From Candidatus Kerfeldbacteria bacterium (GTDB taxonomy: Bacteria > Patescibacteriota > Patescibacteriia > PEXW01): 6,762 nucleotides of DNA. The stretch covers positions 1 to 6,762 of the forward strand of contig CAIPSZ010000190.1 in the NCBI GenBank assembly GCA_903867845.1, read 5' to 3'. Positions 1-5,879 of this stretch are shown piece after piece; within the stretch, counting starts at the first letter, position 1; each line of letters starts with the position of its first letter. A program made the position numbers and the translations under genes. A model generated the notes under the pieces. It made no database searches. It worked only from the letters and a program-made list of their open reading frames with translations, and was not told the DNA's origin.

Positions 1-188
1 ACTACCTGGCTCTCAACGCCAAGGAACTGGAGAAAACGGAAAAACTTGGTGCCGTCGGCCAGGAACAGCTGCAGAAACGCTTAGGCACCATGGAGAAGCA
101 CATGAACGATGGCAATGCCGATGCCTTTAAAAAAGAATTCAACTCTCTGCAAGGAGCATTCAACGGCTCTGGTGAGAGTGAAAGTTAA
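1..188 (+). CDS. C-terminal tail of an unrecognised hydrophilic protein (5' end outside window)
   Basis: An open frame enters from the left edge (first whole codon at 3) and ends at TAA 186-188, giving about 61 residues. The visible part is charged and probably helical, rich in Lys, Glu, Gln and Asn, with no membrane segment and no cysteine. It ends in a short Gly/Ser/Glu tail (GSGESES). I do not recognise a family; the Lys/Glu/Leu pattern could be a helical bundle or coiled coil. The stop lies 3 bases before the next ATG in the same reading frame, so it is probably co-transcribed with the secretion-type genes downstream. The coding call rests on the open frame, the close junction and the codon use (GAG, CTG, GGC) shared with the next genes. 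Function cannot be assigned from this fragment. Confidence 0.7.
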   Translation, partial: YLALNAKELEKTEKLGAVGQEQLQKRLGTMEKHMNDGNADAFKKEFNSLQGAFNGSGESES

Positions 189-191
189 ACC

Positions 192-1526
192 ATGCCCGAC
201 AACCTCCTCATCAAATTTCAAAAACTCCCAGACCAGCAGAAGGCCCGCGCATCGGATCCGGATACCATGCGCACGCTGGATAGCCTGGAGAAGCAGTTCG
301 GCGTCAACCTCGCCGAGCTCGTGATGCGCGTGCTCGTGCACGAAGTGGATCCCGGGAGAATTGATGAAACCCTGACGAGCCAGTACGGCATGACTTCCGA
401 GAAGGGAAAGGAACTCGGTAAGCTCATGCTGGACGACCTCTTCTTCAAGTACCGCTTGCTCGAGGTACCGGACGTGAAAGAGTCGCTGGCGGATATCCCG
501 ACGCCAAAGCTCATGCCGCAACCTGGAGCCAGTCCGTACCTGGTCCATCCAGACGACCAGAAGGACATGGCCGTACACATCCAGTCGCTGAAAACTGCGC
601 CGGTTTCAATGGTCGATACTGACCCAACCCGCACCGCCGCCCGGCTCATGAAGATGGAGGGTCTTCGACTCGATGACATGCTGGTGAAGCGCTTCCAGCG
701 CATCATCGAAGGCCGCCTGGTGGACGTCCGCGACCGTATGGAAACCCGCGACATGCTCATGCGCTCCGTGAAAATCGGGGGTATGGATTTTGATGAAGCC
801 CGCGCAGACCGCGTTGGTCATGAGCTCGATACCTTGGTAGAAGAGCTCCACCGTCGCCCGAAGCCGGTCATGCCGAAGCCGGTAACGCCACCTTCTCCAC
901 CAGCACCAAAACCAGCACCCGTGCCGCCACCGGCGCCAGCACGCGTACCTACCGTCGTACCTCCCGTTGGAACGGTTGCACAACCAAAAGCTGTTGCAAC
1001 CCCAGTCGCCGCTCCGGTTGCTGGAATCGTGAAACCAAAGGTGGCACCACCACCATGGTTACGGCCATCAAATGTTCCTGCCGCACGGCCCGCAGCACCA
1101 CAGCCGAAACCCGTACCGCCACCCATCCCCCGTCCTCGCCCAGTACCGGTCGTGCAGCCATCGTACCGCGAAGTGGTCACGGACGTCCGAGCGCCGGCAA
1201 AAGTCATGGGCCCGTTGGAAGTGCTGGGGAGCCTCGGTATTGATGATTTCCGCCGCTTGGGCGGAACTCCGCAAGCCTGCGTGATGAAGATTGGTGAGGA
1301 GTTCGACGCACTTGGTCAGGACTCATTTGCCCAACGCGCTGCGGGAATTCAAGCTTTCCGGACGTCGCCAACGTTCAAGGGGTACTTAGACCTTGGCCAG
1401 CTCGCCATGGAGCGCAAGGAAGAAGTTCGGGAAGTGGTCGAGCTCTTGCGCGCGCAGGGGAAAGCTTCGCTCACCGAGGCAGAATTTGAAGCAATTGGCA
1501 GTCTCATGCGTCAGTATCGATTCTAA
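192..1526 (+). CDS. Hypothetical two-domain protein with long proline-rich linker, T4SS-operon associated
   Basis: A 444-residue protein with no signal peptide or membrane helix, so probably cytoplasmic. Residues 1-220 are charged and mostly helical; about 145-220 form a compact block (RLDDMLVKRFQRIIEGRL onward) rich in Arg, Asp and Met. Residues 222-324 are a linker of Pro, Ala, Val and Lys with PKPV/PAPV-type units. Residues 338-444 form a second predicted helical domain ending in RQYRF. The charged and C-terminal domains look like parts of uncharacterised Patescibacterial proteins I have seen near VirB4 loci, but that is recollection, not a search. One cysteine only (residue 363). The start at 192 follows the previous stop by 3 bases; there is no strong Shine-Dalgarno, only a weak GGTGAG 15-20 bases upstream. 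It sits directly before prgI with a 5-base gap, which suggests a role linked to the apparatus, for example as a cytoplasmic adaptor. Coding is secure; function is unknown. Confidence 0.88.
   Translation: MPDNLLIKFQKLPDQQKARASDPDTMRTLDSLEKQFGVNLAELVMRVLVHEVDPGRIDETLTSQYGMTSEKGKELGKLMLDDLFFKYRLLEVPDVKESLADIPTPKLMPQPGASPYLVHPDDQKDMAVHIQSLKTAPVSMVDTDPTRTAARLMKMEGLRLDDMLVKRFQRIIEGRLVDVRDRMETRDMLMRSVKIGGMDFDEARADRVGHELDTLVEELHRRPKPVMPKPVTPPSPPAPKPAPVPPPAPARVPTVVPPVGTVAQPKAVATPVAAPVAGIVKPKVAPPPWLRPSNVPAARPAAPQPKPVPPPIPRPRPVPVVQPSYREVVTDVRAPAKVMGPLEVLGSLGIDDFRRLGGTPQACVMKIGEEFDALGQDSFAQRAAGIQAFRTSPTFKGYLDLGQLAMERKEEVREVVELLRAQGKASLTEAEFEAIGSLMRQYRF
858..883 (+). repeat. Short 11-bp direct repeat inside the proline-rich linker coding region
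   Basis: The 11-mer CCGAAGCCGGT occurs at 858-868 and again at 873-883, a 15-base period that keeps frame and encodes the tandem units PKPVM and PKPVT. It marks the beginning of the proline-rich linker (about 855-1163). It is most simply explained by expansion of a low-complexity protein linker, not by a regulatory element. Confidence 0.6.
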
Positions 1527-1531
1527 CGTTT

Positions 1532-1984
1532 ATGATGCAGTTCGTCGTCCCACAATTCATCGATGTTGAAGATAAAATTCTCGGCCCGCTCACGGTCCGT
1601 CAGTTCATTCTGATTTTAGTGTGGGGGATTATGAGCTTCCTCATGTTCAAAATCTTCAGCTTCATCACGTTCATCTTCGTCGTCATTTTTTGGTCAGCAG
1701 TTGTCTTCCTACTCGCCTTTGTGAAAATTAATGGCCGGCCTTTCCACTACCTCGTCCTGTCCATTGTCCAGAGCCTCCACTTGCCAAAACTCCGTATCTG
1801 GCGCAAAGAGGATACGGAATTCGAGTTCCGCTTCGATGCTGGTACGCCTGCTAAGGTCCTTGCTCCAGTTGCCACGAAACAACCCCTTACTGCATCCCGC
1901 CTTACCGCGCTCTCCCTCGTGGTGGATACCGGTGGCGCGTACGATGAGTCTGGAGACATGATCGCTCCCTCACGAAGAAGCTAA
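1532..1984 (+). CDS. prgI: PrgI family T4SS membrane protein
   Basis: A 150-residue protein opening with MMQFVVPQFIDVEDKILGPL, close to the conserved start of PrgI-family proteins (a Q-x-x-VPQFI-x-VEDK pattern followed by GPLT-x-x-QF). Two adjacent hydrophobic segments follow, at about residues 24-42 and 44-64, then the KINGRPF motif that typically follows the second helix. From about residue 85 the chain is hydrophilic (LRIWRKED, then a tail rich in Ala, Thr and Ser) and is presumably cytoplasmic. PrgI-type proteins are small inner-membrane components of Gram-positive and Patescibacterial T4SSs, normally encoded just before VirB4, as here; some authors compare them with VirB3. The start could be ATG 1532 or the adjacent ATG 1535; related proteins usually begin MQ, which favours 1535. 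No Shine-Dalgarno is visible. It contains no cysteine. The next start is 3 bases after its TAA, in the same frame. Confidence 0.88.
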   Translation: MMQFVVPQFIDVEDKILGPLTVRQFILILVWGIMSFLMFKIFSFITFIFVVIFWSAVVFLLAFVKINGRPFHYLVLSIVQSLHLPKLRIWRKEDTEFEFRFDAGTPAKVLAPVATKQPLTASRLTALSLVVDTGGAYDESGDMIAPSRRS

Positions 1985-1987
1985 ACC

Positions 1988-2677
1988 ATGGCAACCGCAC
2001 CCAGCCAACCAAAGGTGAATGTGTCCAAACTGCCCTCCACGCAGCGCTTCCTCGACGTGTGGGAAATTAAAGACGACGTGGTCATTCTCCGTAATGGCAC
2101 CATCCGCGGCGTCCTGCTCGTCTCCTCCATGAACTTCGCCCTAAAGTCTGATGAGGAGCAATCAGCGGTTATCCAGGCGTACACGCAGTTCCTCAACACG
2201 CTGGACTTCCCCCTCCAAATTGTCATCCAGTCCCGCAAGCTCAACATTGACCCGTACCTGGATAACCTCAAGCTCTTGGAGAAGAACCAGCAGAATGAGC
2301 TTTTGAAGATGCAGACCCAGGAGTACATCACCTACGTCCGCGAACTCGTGGAGCTCGCCGACATCATGTCCAAGCGCTTCTACGTGGTGGTGCCGTTCCA
2401 ACCGGGATCGGGGAAACGCATGAATTTCTTCAAACGCCTGACCGCGGTGCTCCAACCAACCAGCGTCATTCACATCAAGCAGAAGCGATTTGAGGAAATG
2501 CGCTCGGAGCTCCTCAAGCGTGTAGACTTCGTCGTGGATGGGCTATCGGCACTGGGCTTGAAAGCCGTTCCCCTGGATACGCAAGGGCTCATTGAACTTT
2601 TCTACAACACCTACAACCCGCAAACTGCCGACATGGAGAAAATGACGAATGCGGATCAACTAAGTATTGAACCCTAA
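1988..2677 (+). CDS. TraC-like T4SS protein (VirB4-partner type, no ATPase motif)
   Basis: A 229-residue soluble protein. The segment STQRFLDVWEIKDDVVILRNG (about 17-37), followed by GVLLVSSMNFALKSDEEQ (41-58), a FLNTLDFPLQIVIQSRKL stretch (68-85), a helix ending MQTQEYITYVREL (108-120) and FYVVVPF (131-137), matches the pattern I associate with TraC-like proteins beside VirB4 in Patescibacterial and Gram-positive clusters. These resemble the amino-terminal, non-ATPase part of TraC/VirB4. The PGSGKR at 139-144 is not a valid P-loop. There is no signal peptide, membrane helix or cysteine. A purine stretch (GAAGAAG, 1974-1980) lies 7 bases before the ATG and might serve as a weak ribosome site. 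Its TAA overlaps the next gene's ATG by one base (TAATG), a layout that usually means translational coupling, so equal production with the VirB4 ATPase is likely. Role inferred: an assembly or docking partner of VirB4. Confidence 0.82.
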   Translation: MATAPSQPKVNVSKLPSTQRFLDVWEIKDDVVILRNGTIRGVLLVSSMNFALKSDEEQSAVIQAYTQFLNTLDFPLQIVIQSRKLNIDPYLDNLKLLEKNQQNELLKMQTQEYITYVRELVELADIMSKRFYVVVPFQPGSGKRMNFFKRLTAVLQPTSVIHIKQKRFEEMRSELLKRVDFVVDGLSALGLKAVPLDTQGLIELFYNTYNPQTADMEKMTNADQLSIEP

Positions 2678-4575
2678 TGGCAATCAATCTCTCACGAAAA
2701 CCGACTCCGCTTTCGAACGAAGCACCGGTACCCACGCAGGTACTGAGTGCCGAGGAGCAGCAGCAGCAGGAGTCGCAAGAGCTCCAGCGCAAGCGCGAGC
2801 TCCTAGAAGCCGAGCGCATCTACCGACGTGGCGTCGTCTCCGTTCGTGACTTCATTGCGCCGGCCTCCTTCAAGGTGACCGCCCGGGAAGTGGAAATTGG
2901 CGGGATGCTCGCCCGAACGCTCTTCGTGGTCACCTACCCACGCTACATTGCCGTGGGTTGGTTCGCGCCAATTATCAACCTCAACGTCCCGCTCGACGTT
3001 TCCATGTTCTTCTACCCGGTTGGTTCCGAGGTCATCCTGAAACAGCTGCGGAATAAAGTCGGCCAATTGGAAGCGCAGATCCTCTCGGACGCGGAAAAGG
3101 GCGCCCCGCGCGACCCAATTCGCGAGACCGCCCTGCGGGACATCGAGCAGCTTCGTGACAACCTCACCCAAGGCACCGAGAAATTCTTCCAGGTTGGGCT
3201 CTACGTCACGCTGTACGGCAAGAGCAAGGACGAACTGGATAAGCTCACGGATAAAGTGGAAGCCATGTTCGGCCAGAAGCTGGTCTACAGCAAGCGCGTG
3301 CTCTACCAAGCGGAACAGGGCTTCACCTCTACGCTCCCCACCGGCCAGGATGAAATTCAGGTGAGTTTCAACATGAACTCCTCACCCGCAGCGAGTAGCT
3401 TCCCGTTCATCTCCTCTGACGTGTCGTCGGATAACGGCATCCTCTACGGCATCAACCGGCACAACAACTCGCTCATCCTCTTCGACCGCTTCAGCTTGCA
3501 GAACGCCAACTTCGTGGTATTCGCCACCTCTGGTGCCGGCAAGAGCTACGCCGTGAAACTGGAAATCCTGCGCTCGCTCATGACCGGCACGGACGTCATC
3601 GTCATTGATCCAGAACGCGAGTACAAGTACCTTTCGGACGCGGTTGGCGGAACCTACATCAACATCTCCCTCAACTCGGAATCGAAGATTAACCCGTTTG
3701 ACCTGCCGCGCCCGGTGAGCGGTGCAGACAAGCCTGCGGACATCATCCGCGCGGCCGTCATCACGCTCAAGAGCATGCTGCGCTTGATGCTGGGCAGCAT
3801 CACCCCAGAAGAAGACTCCATCATTGACCGCGCGCTCATCGAAACCTACGCCAAGAAAGATATCACCGCCGAGAGCGACCTGGCGCAAATTGAGCCTCCG
3901 CTCATGGCCGACTTCCAAGAAGTGCTGGCCGGCATGGTGGGCGCGGACAACATTGTCGAGCGGTTGAAGAAGTACACCGAGGGAACGTTCGCCGGGCTGT
4001 TCAACAGCCCCACGAACATTGAGCTCACCAACCAGCTCGTCACCTTCTCGGTTCGTGACCTGGAAGACGAGCTCCGCCCGATTGGCATTTCCATGATCGT
4101 GTCGTACATCTGGAATGTCGTCCGGTCGGGGATGCGCAAGCGCATCCTGGTCATTGACGAAGCGTGGTGGCTGATGCAGAACGAAGACTCTGCGCGGTTC
4201 ATTTACGCGCTCGTCAAGCGCTGCCGCAAGTACTACCTGGGCGTGACGACAATTACCCAGGACGTGAACGACTTCCTGCGCTCCCCATATGGCCAGGCAA
4301 TTGTAACGAACTCCGCTTTGCAGCTGCTCATGAAACAGTCACCCGCAGGCGTGGACATGGTGGCTAAGACGTTCCTGCTCACGCAAGGAGAGAAGTACCT
4401 GCTGCTGGAAGCAGCGGTTGGCGAAGGCATCTTCTTTGCTGGTCCTAAGCACGCCGCCATTAAAGTCGTAGCTTCCTACACCGAAGACCAGATCATAACC
4501 TCTGACCCTCGCCAGCTCTTGGAAATTGAAGCCGCGAAGAAGGAGTTCAATGAAACGTCTTCCCCGTCCGCGTAA
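2677..4575 (+). CDS. virB4: VirB4-family T4SS ATPase
   Basis: A 632-residue AAA+/RecA-like secretion ATPase that would hydrolyse ATP at the cytoplasmic face of a T4SS. Order: a Gln/Glu/Arg-rich, probably coiled-coil N-terminus (about 24-50, with four consecutive Gln); a VirB4-type N-terminal domain (about 55-270) containing FFYPVG, LYVTLYGKSKDELD and the ILYGINRHNNSLILFDRFSL run leading into the ATPase; Walker A at 283-290 (ATSGAGKS, Lys289); a VIDPEREY motif (308-316); INPFDLPRP (338-346); Walker B at 490-495 (ILVIDE, followed by AWWLM); and TTITQDVNDFL (524-534), the usual conserved Gln motif of this family. The first P-loop position is Ala instead of Gly, which is common enough in VirB4 relatives to expect activity. 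Only one cysteine (residue 516). Length is normal for a Gram-positive-type VirB4. It follows the TraC-like gene with a one-base overlap and precedes a bitopic protein. Export ATPase is well supported; the substrate (DNA or protein) is not. Confidence 0.95.
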   Translation: MAINLSRKPTPLSNEAPVPTQVLSAEEQQQQESQELQRKRELLEAERIYRRGVVSVRDFIAPASFKVTAREVEIGGMLARTLFVVTYPRYIAVGWFAPIINLNVPLDVSMFFYPVGSEVILKQLRNKVGQLEAQILSDAEKGAPRDPIRETALRDIEQLRDNLTQGTEKFFQVGLYVTLYGKSKDELDKLTDKVEAMFGQKLVYSKRVLYQAEQGFTSTLPTGQDEIQVSFNMNSSPAASSFPFISSDVSSDNGILYGINRHNNSLILFDRFSLQNANFVVFATSGAGKSYAVKLEILRSLMTGTDVIVIDPEREYKYLSDAVGGTYINISLNSESKINPFDLPRPVSGADKPADIIRAAVITLKSMLRLMLGSITPEEDSIIDRALIETYAKKDITAESDLAQIEPPLMADFQEVLAGMVGADNIVERLKKYTEGTFAGLFNSPTNIELTNQLVTFSVRDLEDELRPIGISMIVSYIWNVVRSGMRKRILVIDEAWWLMQNEDSARFIYALVKRCRKYYLGVTTITQDVNDFLRSPYGQAIVTNSALQLLMKQSPAGVDMVAKTFLLTQGEKYLLLEAAVGEGIFFAGPKHAAIKVVASYTEDQIITSDPRQLLEIEAAKKEFNETSSPSA

Positions 4576-4589
4576 TGTACTGACCACCT

Positions 4590-5186
4590 ATGTCCCGTAG
4601 ACTCCTCATCATTTTCGGAAGTGGGCTGCTCCTCCTCATCATCGTTGTGGTCATACTCTTCGCCATGCAAAAACGAACGACGACACCCGCGAACACGAAT
4701 AGTACGGTGAAACTACCCAACATCAATACCGTCATCCTCAACACAAACCAAGCTACCGCAAACGCGAACACGGCGGGCACGAATACCGCGAGCGATCCGC
4801 GAACCGAAGTCCAGCAGCTGGCGCGGAACTTTGCTGGCATTTACGCTAGTCTATCTTCCCAAGGGACGTACAAGAATATTACCGATTTGTACTTTGCCAT
4901 GACCCCCGATCTAAAAGCCGACCAAGAGGCGTACGTTGCCCAGCAGCAGAAGCAGACCACCGACACCTCTACCTACCACGGCATTACCTCGGTGCCGCGC
5001 GTCATTACCGTGCAGGACTTTGATGAAACTGCCGGCACTGCATCGGTGAAGGTCACGCTCCAACGGGTGGAGACGTCGGGCACCAGCAGTAATTCGCAAA
5101 CCTACAACCAGGATATTACTCTCGGCTTTGAACGAATCCAGGGTGCCTGGAAAGTCGGGCGCATCACCTGGAGTCCAAAGCAGTAA
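4590..5186 (+). CDS. Single-pass membrane protein with Asn/Thr-rich linker, possibly VirB8-like
   Basis: A 198-residue protein. A short positively charged N-terminus (MSRRL) precedes a strong hydrophobic helix at about 5-25, then KR, so it is probably a signal anchor with the C-terminus outside. Residues 30-68 form an Asn/Thr/Ala-rich low-complexity linker. Residues 70-198 make a soluble domain: helical first (TEVQQLARNFAGIYASL, ITDLYFAM), then alternating strands (PRVITVQDF, TASVKVTLQRV, YNQDITLGFERIQGAWKVGRITWSPK). The short cytoplasmic tail, one helix and a helix-then-sheet domain ending in a Gly-x-Trp-Lys-Val strand recall NTF2-like folds, including VirB8 and TcpC. No sequence signature proves this, so VirB8-like is inference from topology and its place after VirB4. 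There are no cysteines. The start at 4590 is 14 bases after the VirB4 stop and lacks a Shine-Dalgarno. Confidence 0.75.
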   Translation: MSRRLLIIFGSGLLLLIIVVVILFAMQKRTTTPANTNSTVKLPNINTVILNTNQATANANTAGTNTASDPRTEVQQLARNFAGIYASLSSQGTYKNITDLYFAMTPDLKADQEAYVAQQQKQTTDTSTYHGITSVPRVITVQDFDETAGTASVKVTLQRVETSGTSSNSQTYNQDITLGFERIQGAWKVGRITWSPKQ

Positions 5187-5195
5187 CTTACTACT

Positions 5196-5876
5196 ATGGC
5201 TACGGCTAGTGAAATTCAAATCGAGAGTTCACTTGCCCAAGCACGTTTGAGCGACGCGGCGAGCATTCAGCGTTTTGGTCAAACCCAAGCATTGGATCCT
5301 GGGATGATTGGTGCGCCGACTGATGCAGTGCAGCGTGATATCGACAGTTTGAATCAAGCCCGGGAACAGCGTGGCGCCCTTGGGGCAAACTACAAAACCC
5401 CGCAGTCGAAAAATCTCGTTGGACGGCTCGCCGAGCTCCGCCGTGCTGCACGTGTTACGGCTGTTGGCAAACCCGAAGGCATCGCTGCAAAAGCAATCAA
5501 TGTGGCTTACGCACGTTATGTTAGTGCTATGCAAGATGAGCTATTAGCTAATGTTCTTGCTCTTGAAGTTTTTGTTTCACCCTGGGTGTACTTAACTGTA
5601 TTTTTTCTTCGTATTACTGGTGGCCTCTTCCCCATGCAAATTAAAGGTCTTCGACTCATTCCACCGTACAATTTACGCACCATGAGCGGAATTGGGGAGT
5701 TCATCAGTCACCTTGGAGGGGCATTCCTTATTTTAATCATTCTCACAATTATCCTGGTGGTAGTGGTGTCAATAGTATGGTTTATTACCGCGCCACTTTG
5801 GACGAAGGTCACAACTATCGTTAATCTCCAAACGGGCGTGCTCAAAGTGTTGTACGATTTGGTTACCCATAAATAG
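5196..5876 (+). CDS. Hypothetical membrane protein with two hydrophobic segments, T4SS-operon associated
   Basis: A 226-residue protein I do not recognise. Residues 1-100 are hydrophilic, rich in Gln, Ala and Arg, with two RLAELRRAAR-like basic helical stretches, so probably cytoplasmic. A hydrophobic region at about 117-143 (LLANVLALEVFVSPWVYLTVFFL) is followed by a loop with basic and Pro residues (QIKGLRLIPPYNLR, 148-161). A very long hydrophobic helix at about 172-200 (ILIILTIILVVVVSIVWFI) follows, then a short amphipathic tail ending in HK. No cysteine. Its place between the possible VirB8-like protein and the TrbC-like protein suggests a membrane-channel component, perhaps the local counterpart of VirB6/TrbL, but it is much shorter than those and I see no diagnostic motif. 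It ends with TAG, the only non-TAA stop here. Base composition drops within the gene (about 39% GC over 5521-5640). The start at 5196 is 9 bases after the previous stop, with no Shine-Dalgarno. Confidence 0.72.
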   Translation: MATASEIQIESSLAQARLSDAASIQRFGQTQALDPGMIGAPTDAVQRDIDSLNQAREQRGALGANYKTPQSKNLVGRLAELRRAARVTAVGKPEGIAAKAINVAYARYVSAMQDELLANVLALEVFVSPWVYLTVFFLRITGGLFPMQIKGLRLIPPYNLRTMSGIGEFISHLGGAFLILIILTIILVVVVSIVWFITAPLWTKVTTIVNLQTGVLKVLYDLVTHK

Positions 5877-5879
5877 CCC

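Noticed and set aside
218..760. Long open frame on the - strand
   Set aside because: It lies fully opposite the 444-residue gene, is Ser/Arg-rich with no recognisable motif, and reflects GC-biased wobble positions on the coding strand.
855..1163. Proline-rich segment as a cell-wall-spanning region of a surface protein
   Set aside because: The protein has no signal peptide, membrane helix or sorting signal, so there is no support for export.
2405..2419. PGSGKR in the TraC-like protein as a possible Walker A motif
   Set aside because: It lacks the first Gly at the right distance and has Arg where Ser/Thr is needed after Lys; there is no Walker B either. The real P-loop is in the next gene.
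3382..3918. 178-codon open frame on the - strand opposite the VirB4 gene
   Set aside because: The + strand carries unmistakable VirB4 motifs here; the antisense product is an Arg/Val/Asp-rich composition artefact.
312..5436. Over-abundance of the palindrome GAGCTC (about 11 copies)
   Set aside because: Most copies I checked are in frame as GAG-CTC, the preferred codons for Glu-Leu, so codon use explains them without a recognition-site role.
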